DNA of 64,000 bases, from NCBI GenBank assembly GCA_963377175.1, contig CAUJNA010000535.1, positions 331,001 through 395,000 of the forward strand, in the 5' to 3' direction. Shown in pieces: positions 51,753 to 62,286 of this stretch. The notes beneath the pieces were generated by a model. The model had not been told where the DNA came from. It saw only the letters and a list, made by a program, of their open reading frames with translations, and did no database searches. Origin of the DNA: Effrenium voratum. Taxonomy: Eukaryota; Sar; Dinophyceae; Suessiales; Symbiodiniaceae. A program made the position numbers and the translations under genes. How positions within the stretch are numbered: the stretch's first letter is position 1; each line of letters opens with the position of its first letter.

Positions 51753-51830
51753 GGCTGGTTCCCCTCCGCCGCGGTCACGGGCCGCGCGGCAGCGGCCAGC
51801 GCCTTCCTGGGGCTCCTGGACGCGACCTCT
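51753..51830 (+). CDS. Candidate host exon, Ala-rich hydrophobic segment
   Basis: Twenty-six codons (GWFPSAAVTGRAAAASAFLG then LLDATS), phase 0, preceded by CCGAG|G and followed by GCGGCC. The GC-rich island contrasts with neighbouring DNA. Gene unknown. Confidence 0.4.
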
Positions 51831-52442
51831 GCGGCCTTGGAGCCTCCGCGTCGGTCGCTGTCGCCGTCGCCGCCTGTTCTCTCAACTTGGTAACCAAGCA
51901 ACGAAAAGCGGGCACTTTTTCCCTCGAGCGGAAATTTGTGCTCGTTTGGGCGTCCAGGTATATACACATGTTTCGCAACAGGTTCGCATAATCCTTGTGG
52001 TTTCCCATGTTAAATCAACAACTACCAAAATGAGGTACATTCCATTTTGAGAATCTCCCTTTTGACATATGCTATTCAGAGTTAAACTTTTGGCAAGGGA
52101 ACAAACCGCGACGGTTGGACCTTTGACCCTTGGAATCTCTTGGTCTCGCACCACGCGAGGATGCCAAACGTAGACTCTTAACCTTCTTGAACGTCACGGG
52201 TTCCCTAAGAACTACTAACCTCCCAAAAGTTCAGCAACCTTTTGGGGGGGTCCAAGACAAACCCATTTTGACCAGTGAACTTGTTTGAACATATTCCGAA
52301 ACATCCACAAGCGGACCTTACCAACAAGCCAAGGTTTGTCTTGAGCGAGGGGGCCAACAAAAGAGTCTCCGAACCTTTTGCACACTGACTGGTTCTCCAC
52401 TCGGCATAGACCAGCCGAGTTTGACCCTTGAACTTGTTGGAC

Positions 52443-52538
52443 TACCTGGAGTCTCCATGACCCGAAACAAATTGGGATAATTACCCAAAATAATGGGGTC
52501 ACGGACCCGTTTTTAAAGGGTCATGGAGACTCCAGGTA
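52443..52538. mobile_element. MITE-like element, family A
   Basis: 96 bp with nearly perfect inverted ends TACCTGGAGTCTCCATGACC and GGTCATGGAGACTCCAGGTA. The interior holds ATTACCCAAAATAATGGGGT, shared with the 55507 copy. Confidence 0.82.
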
Positions 52539-52706
52539 TTTTCCCACCAACCCCCCAAAAGTTGAAGCTTCTTTGAGGTCTCTTTGACCACCCCAGGACT
52601 TCTTCGCCACCGGATCCTGCGGGAACACTGCCACCAGGCGAGGCGAAATGATTTGAACGTCGGAAATTGTGGGTGGGATCAGTTGTTCCCCACAATATTC
52701 GCATCT

Positions 52707-52833
52707 CCCCCCCCCTCCGTCCGTCCCTCCCTCCCTCCCTCCCTCCCTCCCTCTCCCCTCCCTCCCTCCCCTCCCTCCCTCCCTCCCTCCCTTCCCTCCG
52801 TCCCTCCCTCCCTCCCTTCCTCCCTCCCTCCCT
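52707..52833. repeat. (CTCC)n-type pyrimidine repeat
   Basis: Imperfect CCCT/CCTC repeats give artefactual Pro/Ser or Gly/Arg frames on the two strands. Confidence 0.9.
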
Positions 52834-53371
52834 CAAAAACACACGCCTATATTTTGAGGATTTGATTTTTGGGCACTGCATATCAATATGGAACCAAACT
52901 TAAACGACATGTTTGGAGGTTTCATTGTTTTGGGACTGCATATTAAACATGGAACCCAAAACACATCCGTTCTGGAGAGTTTGTTAGTTTGTGTTTGTGA
53001 CCCCCATTTTTTGTTGCATGTTCATTTGTAGGGGAGGATCACTTGAAAATCCTTCAACTCTGGGCTTTCCCCAGGCATGTCAGCTACCATGGGCCATCAT
53101 GGGCCGAACACGGCCCAAAGTGAACCGACATATTTGAAGGTTTGCACATCTTTTTCGTGCAGGGACTCGGCAGCCTTCTGGCTTGATGAGGAGACTGCAG
53201 CCGATCCTTGTCTTGGGGTGGGAATATTCCCGAAAAAAGAAAGAAGGTAGGCCGCCCCGCAGAAGCTTCGGATTCGGACTATTCTTCAATACATCCTTGG
53301 CGAGTTGAATGGACCTTGGCCGAACGCAGCCTTTTAGAGTCAGCCACCGCGTCGCGCGTTGCGCTAGGCAG

Positions 53372-53476
53372 GGTATGATGCTCTCACTGCTGCGGGCCTC
53401 CGATATTCCACTGGCTGCTGCCCTGTCTGCGGCGATGATTGCTTACCGCCAGAAGACGGGCCGCTGGCATGCGATG
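53372..53476 (+). CDS. Candidate host exon
   Basis: Thirty-five codons (LLRASDIPLAAALSAAMIAY then RQKTGRWHAM), phase 0, preceded by GGCAG|G and followed by GCAGGT. Partly hydrophobic. Gene unknown. Confidence 0.4.
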
Positions 53477-53602
53477 GCAGGTGTTGAAAGCTCCTTCTGG
53501 CCAGTAGTGTTTTCTTCACGGGCCTTGTGTCCTGTTTTCTTGGAAGCGACGGGACCACATGTTGGAGGGTGTACAATAGTGTAATTTTACTAATTTTGGT
53601 AG

Positions 53603-53689
53603 GACAGATCCATCTACTTTTCCGGCAATGCTTTCGTTGACCAACTCGGCAAGGCTATGCCTTCACTGCACCTGGGCGAAGTGAAGAGC
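53603..53689 (+). CDS. Candidate host exon
   Basis: Twenty-nine codons (YFSGNAFVDQLGKAMPSLHL inside), phase 0, preceded by GGTAG|G and followed by GCCGGC. Amphipathic and coding-like. It may belong with 53372-53476, since the joining phase fits. Confidence 0.42.
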
Positions 53690-54874
53690 GCCGGCCAACG
53701 GGTCACATGTGGTGACGCTGCATGTGTGTGTGTGTGTGCAAAGCGCAAAGCGCACGCGGGGTTTTGGCACAGAACACGGTTGGACGAAATGGGTCGAACA
53801 AATTGGTGGGGGGGGGGGGGCCTTCAACACCGTTTCCGGACGCCCACTTGAAGTCATTGCAACAATTGTGGTGGATGCAGAGTGGCCAATGTCGACGGCC
53901 CGTGTAACGGATTTCGGTCACTTGTTGGAGTTGCAGAGGTTTGTTATGTTGGGTGTTGGAAGGTGTTTCCAGCAGATCCACCTGCAGGCAAGCAGAGGCT
54001 GTTTTTGTCTGGATGTTCCATCGGGCCAGGGGTTTCCACCAGCATTTGAAACCAAGAGCATCTAACATCCATGGAACTCACTCCACGCCACTTCAGGGGG
54101 CACGGGATGTCGACATTGTAGATTTGTTTTCGGATCGCATGGACGCTATGAGGGTTTTAGTTTGCATCATCCCGCTAACACCCCCGCAGGATTTGTGAAG
54201 TCTACTTTCATCCAACTGGTGTTTTACAGCGTTTGTGACTTGAATGTTCTTCGGTTTGCATTTGATCCATGACATGTTCCTTCGGAAGAGGGAACACCCC
54301 CCCCCCCCCCAGCCCGCCCGCCCAATCCAACCAACCTAAGCAACCAACAGAAGCCGACCAATACAAGTCCCATTTTTCCCACATACCCTCAATATCGAAT
54401 CCTTGCCTCAGTATTATTCTTTTTACCATTACAAAACAAAAAGAAGCACCCTCGCCAGCAAAGCCCCCCAAAAATCACCTCCCACCTCCCAACCCATCCC
54501 GCGTCCACCCCTGCTATGAATACTTAGACTCAAAAAACACCAGCAAAATGCGCGGAGGTTGCAACATAATGTTGACTTCAAATTAATCCGGAGGGCCGTA
54601 ATCAGGGGTGGCTCCCCTAAGGTTTTGGGGGGCTCTGCTCTGACCAATAGCATAGTGTCCTCCGAACTAACGTGAAGCTAACATTGGACCCTAACTGTCC
54701 CCCCGGTGCCATGGACACCTAGGCTCTATTTAGTTGCAACCTCATACCTTTACATATCATATATATACCAAGAAGTACACAAAAACAAAAAAGGAAAGAG
54801 AGATAATCCGAACCGTGGCTTCCCCCCCCCCCCAACCCCCCCAACCCCCCAACCCCCCAACCCCCAAGCTCCAG

Positions 54875-54955
54875 GTTTGCAGCTCCGTGCTCTTCGCGTT
54901 GCCCACTGCCCTGGGCCTGGCCTCCGCGGCCATCTTGGCCGCCTTCCGCGAGGAG
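54875..54955 (+). CDS. Candidate host exon, membrane-helix segment
   Basis: Twenty-seven codons (VLFALPTALGLASAAILAAF inside), phase 0, preceded by CTCCAG|G and followed by GCGCCG. A clear transmembrane-type helix, the same length as the exon at 50894-50974. Gene unknown. Confidence 0.45.
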
Positions 54956-55186
54956 GCGCCGGCCCGAAGGGGAGGGATGGATCTGCGACCCCGGCAAAGG
55001 CACCAAGTGGAGAAGGTATGGGATGCATAGGTGTGGGTTTATGTCGGGGGGGGGAGGGAAAAGCAAGACCCTCTTGTTTCTGTTTTGAAGGTATCATGGG
55101 TGGTTGGTAGAGGTGGTAATCATCATGAAGAAGGTATCAAACAGTGAGAAGTGAAGAGGATGTATAGGATGCATAGAGTAGATCCC

Positions 55187-55293
55187 CCAGTAGTGCCCTT
55201 TCTCACCCCTTCTTTGGTTGGGAGGGTTCCCCTACTAAAATAGACTACAAAAAAAAGGTACCCTTCTTCTAACCTCTCTACTGGAGGACCTAG
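55187..55293. mobile_element. MITE-like element, family B
   Basis: About 107 bp, with ATCCCCCAGTAGTGCCC at the left, CCCTACTAAAATAGACTACA inside and CTACTGGAGGACCTAG at the right. Confidence 0.75.
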
Positions 55294-55506
55294 TAGATAT
55301 GGGTTTCTGCTGTTGGGAGTTGTTGCTTCTTGTGGAGTGGTGTTTACAGCGGAAAGCAAAAGGAACATCACCCTTTTGGGGCTCCGAGTCCCTATTTTGG
55401 CGCATACCCAAATGGGTTGCAGGGCCACCTTAGAGTGATGTCCTGCAACCGATCTGCGAATGAGCTGAAGGGCTGAAGCAAGCACAGGGCCCTTCGACTG
55501 GGTCTC

Positions 55507-55605
55507 TACCTGGAGTCTCCATGACCCTAAAAAAATTGGTTGGTCATTACCCAAAATAATGGGGTCATGGACCCATTTTTTAAGGGTCATTGAATACTCC
55601 AGGTA
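55507..55605. mobile_element. MITE-like element, family A
   Basis: 99 bp with ends TACCTGGAGTCTCCATGACC and ACTCCAGGTA. The right arm has a few changes (GGGTCATTGAATACTCCAGG). It lies about 210 bp downstream of a family B copy. Confidence 0.8.
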
Positions 55606-56288
55606 GTGTCAACAAATGGCCATGAATTTGAAGAGTTGGAAACCTCAAAATAGTGATTGGTGGTTACCTGAATCCCCAGGATGTCCACCAGGCCCCTTAT
55701 TGTTTTTTTCCAAATTGGAGCGATTGGAGGGGGTCTCCCAATCACGTTTCGCCGAGGGGTTCCTTTAATTCATCACTTGGAGGGGAGGTGAATCAACCCA
55801 GCTTGACGGTGATCCAACCTTCTTCTGAAATGGCATTTTAAACTCAGAGACCCTTTGTTTGGACTTTGAACTGTTGCTTTTTGCATCTTGGTAGCAACAT
55901 GCTAGCTTGAATTTATCTTCGCGTATCGGGTGACATGTTTGTGTACATCGTCCGCAAGTAGATGGTCCGTGAGTTTGCTAATTAAGTGGCCATGTAGCAT
56001 CACGCTCCAGCTTCGACCGAAAAAGTGCCAGGGTGGGGGACACTAGGGCGTAGTTTGAACAACCGCGCTTTTCAGCATGATTCTACCAATCATTACTTCC
56101 ATAGTTTTGACCAAATTTAGTTTATACAGTGCCCCGCAACCCAATCGAATGATTTAAATATGAACCTTCCATTTGCTCAAAAAGCTCTTCTTTAAGCTCC
56201 CCTGTAAACAAGGGAATGTATCACTGGACCTGGTCTTCTCATGTAACTCCCCGACGTCCCACGGGGTTTTCCCACTTGCGTGTCCCAG

Positions 56289-56371
56289 TGCCCACGGGTC
56301 CCACGGGTCCCACGGGTCCCACGGGTCCCACAGGTCCACGGGTCCCACGGGTCCCACGAGTCCCACGGGCC
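56289..56371. repeat. CACGGGTCC nonamer repeat
   Basis: About nine imperfect tandem copies directly upstream of the exon-like island at 56386. Confidence 0.9.
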
Positions 56372-56385
56372 CAGTGGGGTGCCAG

Positions 56386-56487
56386 GAGCTCCTGGAGCGC
56401 TGCGACGGCGACGTTTTGAGCGGCGCGGTGCTCTGCGCCGCGCTCTGCCGCGCACTGCGCTGCGCCTGCGGGGCCTCGCTGCTGAAG
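56386..56487 (+). CDS. Candidate host exon, Cys/Ala-rich
   Basis: Thirty-four codons (ELLERCDGDVLSGAVLCAAL, then CRALRC), phase 0, preceded by GCCAG|G and followed by GCCGGG. Coding-like. Gene unknown. Confidence 0.42.
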
Positions 56488-56755
56488 GCCGGGGGGGGGG
56501 GCTCCCGGGGCGCCGGGAGCTCGCCCGGGCTCAGGGCGGCTGAGCGGGGGATCTAGGTGATCTATATATTTTCTGTTTTGGCCCCCAAATGACCATGGGT
56601 AACTTTCCCATTTAGTGGGAACTATATCATCTTTGTGGTTTCCCCAAGGGTCGGATCCATGATGCCACTTATCAGCCTACTTTTCTTCTTGGCTACATGT
56701 TTTGGGTGCCTCGCAGTTCCTTGGCGATGCTTGCCTCCAACCCCCGGTTGGCCTG

Positions 56756-56827
56756 ATTGGTTGGTTGGTTGGTTGGTTGGTTGGTTGGTTGGTTGGTTGG
56801 TTGGTTGGTTGGTTGGTTGGTTGGTTG
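56756..56827. repeat. (GGTT)n microsatellite, target of the retrotransposon
   Basis: About 17 GGTT copies ending in GGTTG, the 5-bp duplicated target of the LTR element. The 3' flank after 63978 resumes GGTTGG. Confidence 0.93.
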
Positions 56828-56953
56828 TGCGAAAGTACACCATGCATTCCCACTTGGATGTAATTCATACTGATTACCATTGCATGGCTCAAGATGACAA
56901 AGGTGCATTTGCTGCCTTGGTTGATTAGCAGAGATTAGTCTCTGATTTTCCCA
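56828..56953 (+). repeat. 5' LTR
   Basis: Starts TGCGAAAGTACACCATGC and ends GATTTTCCCA. Base-for-base identical with 63853-63978 on reading. Confidence 0.93.
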
Positions 56954-56971
56954 TGGTAGCGGAGCTCGAAG
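56954..56971 (+). other. Primer-binding site
   Basis: TGGTAGCGGAGCTCGAAG directly abuts the LTR. The TGG start pairs with the CCA tail of a tRNA, and the rest resembles the plant copia site TGGTATCAGAGC used by initiator Met tRNA. Confidence 0.7.
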
Positions 56972-57011
56972 ATTCAGGAGACCTTAGGGAAACCTGATTC
57001 TGAGAGCTGCC

Positions 57012-60000
57012 ATGGCACTCGGACAAGATGAGGATTTTGCAGGAAAGCTAAGACTTCCCATGCCAGGGAAATTCACTGGCAAGCCAGAGGACTGGGAAGA
57101 TTGGAGCTGGGATTTCAGGACATATTTGAGCATGTTCCTGCCAGATTCAACAACGATTATGGACCGCATTGAGGCCAACGCAGACACACCCATTGAGGAC
57201 GCGCATTTGAATGTAGCGGGTAACCAGGATGCCACAGACAGAAGGATTCAGAATTCCCGAAGGCTGCATTATTTGTTAGCAAATTTGTGCAGTGATTCAG
57301 CAAGGCTGGTAGTCAGGCAGAACATTGGCTGCAATGGTTATGAAACCTGGAGGAGATTGTATTCCAAATTTGCATTGCCGGACGCAACACGGCACATGAG
57401 TTTACTTAGCCAGATTTTGGAATTCAAGTTTCACTCCAATACATTTGAACAAGATTTCAACACCTGGGAGACCATTAAGGCCAGATATGAATCTCAAACC
57501 GGCCAAGCCATTCCTGATAGCATTCTGGTGGCTACCCTCTTGAACAAGACAACAGGCCCATTGCAACAGCATTTGAGGCTCAATGCTTCGGCATTGTTGA
57601 CCTATGAACAAACACGAAACGTGATTGTGCAGTACCACCATTCCAGGCACATTCTTAGGAACATGCCGGGGAATGACAACCAAGGACCAGCACCCATGGA
57701 CATTGGGGCGCTGAAAGGATTCAAAGGAAAAGGCAAAGGCAAAGGATTCAAAGGATTCAAAGGAGCCAAAGGACCACATTGGTCATACAACAAAGGAGCA
57801 TTCAGCAAAGGAAAAGGAAAAGGAAAGGATTTCAAAGGCAAAGGCAAAGGAAAGGACCCAAAAGGAAAAGGAAAGGATTCCAAAGGAAAAGGAAAAGGGT
57901 CGATTGCAACCTGCTGGATTTGCGGCTCTCGCGGCCACATTTCCAGAACATGTCCGCAGAGAGCTGTGAGCGGAGTGATTGAGGAAGATTGGAATGAAGA
58001 ATGGTCCGAAGAGCCCTGGCCTGATTCGTCGTGGCCTGATGGCTCATGGGACATTGCTGGATTGAGTTGGGATGAAGGAGAAGATTGGTCCTGGGATTCG
58101 TCTTGGGGATCATGGGATTCTGTGAACTCTTGGGACCACCCTTGGGATTGGTTTCAGGACAGTCAGATTCCAGAGCCTCCTGCTGGATGCGATTCTGCCG
58201 CGTTTTCATCGGCAGGACCACCCCCAGCAGGAGATTCACAGCAAGGAACCATTGGAGCAGTGACACAGGTGCCGCCGGGATTGAGTCCAAACATTGGCTC
58301 AACTCCCATTCGGCCAAAGGCCAAGCCAAAGGCCTCATCATTTTTGATTGCTGCACTTGTCATGAATTCGGTCACCTCAGGATCATCCTTTCAGATTCCT
58401 GCCACTCGTGGCAGTCCGTCTGAGGGTGAAGGTGAAAGTTGGATGACATTTGGAGAGCATGAAAGATTGTTTAAGTCGATGTATTGCTTGGACACTGGAT
58501 TGGATAGCATGCCATGTTTGAGTGCCGGATTGATTGCCCCTGTTCCCGGACAAGACTTGTTAGATTGGTATGATGAACCAACCCCAGTGAAGGATTCTTT
58601 TCATTTCGTGACCACCTTGAAGGACTGCGGCTTGGATCACTTGAATTCGAAGTTTGTTGACACATTCTTGCATGAACAGTTGATTTCAGCAGTCGAGGAT
58701 TCCACCCCGTGGATTCTATTTGATTCAGGAGCATCTGCCCATTGCTGTCCGCCAGACTTTGGTGAACAATGGCCATTGCTTCCATTAAATGGAAATGGCC
58801 CACCATTGAAGAGTGTCACAGGACAGCCATTGAACATGTATGGGAGAAGATTGGTTGGCTTGAACTTGGATGGACAAGATTGCTTCATGAATTTTTATGT
58901 TTGTGACGTGCCTTATCCGATTGTGTCGGTTGCACGATTGCTGCTGCAGGGATTCCGCGTAGCATTGGATGGACCAGACTCATTGGGATTGTTTATGCCC
59001 AATGGTAAGGTAGTGAGTATTCACCGAAAAGGCTCACTGCTTTTCCTAGGTCCGAACATTCTTCCATTTGACAAACCCCGATTTGAAGAAGTGTGTCAAG
59101 AGTTTCATTCCAAGTTTGGTTCAGATTCTTCAGGGACCATAGCACCCACATTTAAGCCCACCATTTACCACAACGACAGTTGGGAACTTGATCCGCAACG
59201 CGCTGTGCTGATTCGACATCACAAGCGCGCAAGGCGTGCGTTATTCACGCCAGGTGGCACCAAGGACAGGCCCATTCCTGTGGAAGATGTGGCGTCCAGA
59301 CGCACAACTTACGTCCGATTCGAAGATGGACGTGAGGAGACCATCGCCGACAATTGGCGGACGATAGATTCTCCGCAACGGGCGTTGGATCAGTACTGGA
59401 TGGGAAGGACAGAATTCCCGTTGCAATCCTTGCCGACGGCAAGACGATTGACGGGGAAGCAATCCACAATTGCAAGACCTCCCATTCAGGAAGCGTCAGT
59501 GCCAGCAAAGAAACCTCATTTGAAAGCGCAACCGTCTGCTGACATTGGCCAGGATGATTATTCCCGGTCAGTGAAGGAGCTGACGACGGGAGAATTGGAA
59601 GAAGCAAAGGAAATTGTGGAACGGCGATTGTGCATGAGTGACCCGGAGACAGGAGGACCATTCGGACATGATGAATGGTACCTCACACCCAAGTTTGACA
59701 TTAGGATACACCATGAGTGGAGGAATTGTCTGTATGTGCCAGATGAGACCGATTCGGCCGCTCCCTCCAAGGAATTGCTGGGGAACGAGAGGCACACATT
59801 GGCTGTGTTCCTCAACGGGAGACTCCAGTGGATTCACGACCACTGGGCTGACCCAGAGGCTGCTGCTACGGAATTTCCTGAGCCATTCAAAGGCGCGACG
59901 ATTTTTCGTCGGCAGTCTCAGCAATTCTTGGAAGAGAGCAACCCGGACATTCCGGAAATGTCGGCTCAACGGCCAAAGGGATTGTACGTTCCCAAACAGC

Positions 60001-62213
60001 CGACGGACGATGAGATTCGTGAACATGAGTTGACTCATCTGCCATTCAGATCATGGTGTGAGATTTGCGTCAGGTCGAAGAGCAAGCAAAACCAGAGTCG
60101 TGCCATTTCGGTGCGGCAACCTGTGATTCAGGTGGATTACGCCTTTATGGGTGATTCACAAAGTGACACACAGGTGACATTGCTCACGGCCACTGATGTA
60201 CTGAGTGGAATGGGATTGGCGTGCGTTGTTCCGTCCAAAGGACGCATTGTGTATGCGCAAGCAGAGTTGAGGAAATTCGTGTTGGAGATTGGAAGGACAT
60301 TTGGGATTGTTCAGTGCGACCCTGAAGCTTCATTAAAAGCCTTGGTCGAGGCAGTCACGGGTGACATTGGTGGATTGTCATACCGTGAAGCTCCCACTGG
60401 CTGGAAGCAAGCTCAGGGATCCATTTCCAACATGCAAGCAACATTGTATGCTCAGATTCGTGCTTTGAAGCTTGACATTCAACATAGGTATGGCATGTCG
60501 GTTAGCGTGCATTCGCCATTGTTTCCTTGGATTGTTAAGCACTCCATGTGGCTTCTAAACAGGTTTCTTCATCGGTCTGATGGATTCACTCCATTTGAAC
60601 GACGATGGGGAAAGAAGTATGGAGGTGCATTGTGTCGAATTGCCGAGTCTGTGCAGTTCCGATTGCCTGCGCCTAAGTCTGAGCCATCGTGGCATTCAGG
60701 CATTTGGCTTGGACGTGACACCACATCCGACCAGCATTTTGTGGCGGATTCCAATGCTGTGTACAAGGTGCGAGGCATTCGGAGACTTCAGCCGGGATCA
60801 CAAGTCAAGCGAGATTTGATGCAAGGGTTGCGTGCATTGCCATGGGATCCAAAAGGATCCAAGGTCGAAACGGATTCGTTCATCCTTCCGGGTGATTCTG
60901 CTGTGCTCCAGAAAGGTGAACCCCAGCCACCTTTGGGGATTCCACCAACTGACGAGCAAACAGAGGAGCCAGATCACGATGGAACTGGTGAGGATTCGTC
61001 AGCCCAGTTGTCCCAAGGATTGACGCGAGGTCATGAGGACATTGACAGGGAACCTGGAGAGCATTCGGAGTCTCCAACCAATAGGCGCAGATTGGCAGAG
61101 GCAAGAGGCATTAAGAGAACCAGTGAGCAGGCAGAGATTCCTGAAGCGGATTCTACTGTAAGCTACATTTCTGCCATTCTGCCATGCGAGTTTGGTTGCA
61201 CATTGGTTGAAGATTGTAGGATTGCCACAGTCACCACGCGTGAGTCATTGGACTTGCCCATTCATGTAAACCAGGATGAAGAAGAATTAGGGAACATGAA
61301 GAAATTTGCCAATCCGATTCTGTGGGGAGAGTCTGAATTCCCCAGAGATTTGGAAGAGGCAGGAATGAACAAGGAAATGAATTCCATGAAGGACTTTGAT
61401 TCGTATGTAGAAGAGAAAACCGAGGATTTGACGCAGGAAGAAGTTGATTCAGCAATTTCAATGAAGTGGGTTAAGTCTTGGAAAGGAGCAGAAGTGAAGT
61501 GTAGATTGGTAGCCCGTGGCTTTGACCAATACATTGAAGATAAGGATGACACATTCGCTTCTACCCCAAGCTTGTCCACATTGAAGTTGTTGATTGCGTT
61601 GTCCATTGCCATGAATTTGGATGTTGTGATTGCAGACGTGTCCACCGCATTCTTGCATGCGACGTTGTGGCAGAAGATTTTTGTCATTCCTCCAAAGGAG
61701 TACTACCCTCAAGGGGGCGTACTTTGGCGATTGAAGAAGGCATTGTATGGCCTGAAAGGTTCGCCAAAGGCATGGCAACAGCATTTAGCCAAGACCATGC
61801 TTGACGCGGGATTTGAGCGTTTGAAGTCAGATCCGAATTTGTACCGACACAAGACCAAGAAATTGTGGGCATTGGTCTATGTCGATGATTTGATGTTTGT
61901 AGGTGAGCGACGTGACATTGATGAGGTGATGCAAGATTTGAAGAAGGTGCTTCTGATTCGGCAGACAGGTGAATTGAGTGAAGGTAAGACAGTCTCCTTC
62001 TTGGGACGTCAGATTCGCCGAACATCAGATTCCATGGAATTGTTCATGTCTCCTGATTACATTGACCGCATGCTGGTTTCCTCTGGGACCCTGGTGATTA
62101 AGAAGATTCCGGGAACCCTCAACCCATCTGACATTTTAACCAAGTATGTTGCCAAGGCAATTTTGCAGAGGCATAACATCACATTAGGGATTTGCCCTTC
62201 AGGTAGTAGATAG
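57012..62213 (+). CDS. Copia-type Gag-Pol polyprotein, internally deleted
   Basis: A 1733-residue polyprotein. Gag includes a long Lys/Gly repeat (~237-300) and a CCHC knuckle, CWICGSRGHISRTC, from residue 301. The protease has FDSGAS (Asp571). The integrase starts with an H-H-C-C-like region (HELTHLPFRSWCEIC), then Asp1042 (QVDYAF) and Asp1103 (VQCDPEA). Ser1139 stands where the catalytic Glu should be, at the exact D-35-E spacing. The reverse transcriptase has ADVSTAFLHA and YVDD (1623-1626). At about residue 1685 the sequence jumps to a copia C-terminal motif (NPSDILTKY), so most of RNase H is gone. It probably depends on a helper. Confidence 0.9.
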   Translation: MALGQDEDFAGKLRLPMPGKFTGKPEDWEDWSWDFRTYLSMFLPDSTTIMDRIEANADTPIEDAHLNVAGNQDATDRRIQNSRRLHYLLANLCSDSARLVVRQNIGCNGYETWRRLYSKFALPDATRHMSLLSQILEFKFHSNTFEQDFNTWETIKARYESQTGQAIPDSILVATLLNKTTGPLQQHLRLNASALLTYEQTRNVIVQYHHSRHILRNMPGNDNQGPAPMDIGALKGFKGKGKGKGFKGFKGAKGPHWSYNKGAFSKGKGKGKDFKGKGKGKDPKGKGKDSKGKGKGSIATCWICGSRGHISRTCPQRAVSGVIEEDWNEEWSEEPWPDSSWPDGSWDIAGLSWDEGEDWSWDSSWGSWDSVNSWDHPWDWFQDSQIPEPPAGCDSAAFSSAGPPPAGDSQQGTIGAVTQVPPGLSPNIGSTPIRPKAKPKASSFLIAALVMNSVTSGSSFQIPATRGSPSEGEGESWMTFGEHERLFKSMYCLDTGLDSMPCLSAGLIAPVPGQDLLDWYDEPTPVKDSFHFVTTLKDCGLDHLNSKFVDTFLHEQLISAVEDSTPWILFDSGASAHCCPPDFGEQWPLLPLNGNGPPLKSVTGQPLNMYGRRLVGLNLDGQDCFMNFYVCDVPYPIVSVARLLLQGFRVALDGPDSLGLFMPNGKVVSIHRKGSLLFLGPNILPFDKPRFEEVCQEFHSKFGSDSSGTIAPTFKPTIYHNDSWELDPQRAVLIRHHKRARRALFTPGGTKDRPIPVEDVASRRTTYVRFEDGREETIADNWRTIDSPQRALDQYWMGRTEFPLQSLPTARRLTGKQSTIARPPIQEASVPAKKPHLKAQPSADIGQDDYSRSVKELTTGELEEAKEIVERRLCMSDPETGGPFGHDEWYLTPKFDIRIHHEWRNCLYVPDETDSAAPSKELLGNERHTLAVFLNGRLQWIHDHWADPEAAATEFPEPFKGATIFRRQSQQFLEESNPDIPEMSAQRPKGLYVPKQPTDDEIREHELTHLPFRSWCEICVRSKSKQNQSRAISVRQPVIQVDYAFMGDSQSDTQVTLLTATDVLSGMGLACVVPSKGRIVYAQAELRKFVLEIGRTFGIVQCDPEASLKALVEAVTGDIGGLSYREAPTGWKQAQGSISNMQATLYAQIRALKLDIQHRYGMSVSVHSPLFPWIVKHSMWLLNRFLHRSDGFTPFERRWGKKYGGALCRIAESVQFRLPAPKSEPSWHSGIWLGRDTTSDQHFVADSNAVYKVRGIRRLQPGSQVKRDLMQGLRALPWDPKGSKVETDSFILPGDSAVLQKGEPQPPLGIPPTDEQTEEPDHDGTGEDSSAQLSQGLTRGHEDIDREPGEHSESPTNRRRLAEARGIKRTSEQAEIPEADSTVSYISAILPCEFGCTLVEDCRIATVTTRESLDLPIHVNQDEEELGNMKKFANPILWGESEFPRDLEEAGMNKEMNSMKDFDSYVEEKTEDLTQEEVDSAISMKWVKSWKGAEVKCRLVARGFDQYIEDKDDTFASTPSLSTLKLLIALSIAMNLDVVIADVSTAFLHATLWQKIFVIPPKEYYPQGGVLWRLKKALYGLKGSPKAWQQHLAKTMLDAGFERLKSDPNLYRHKTKKLWALVYVDDLMFVGERRDIDEVMQDLKKVLLIRQTGELSEGKTVSFLGRQIRRTSDSMELFMSPDYIDRMLVSSGTLVIKKIPGTLNPSDILTKYVAKAILQRHNITLGICPSGSR

Positions 62214-62286
62214 TCAACATGATTCTGTTTCACTTAGTCAGTAGTCAAGACATTTTGCCACGAGTGAATTCGAAGCCATTTCATGC

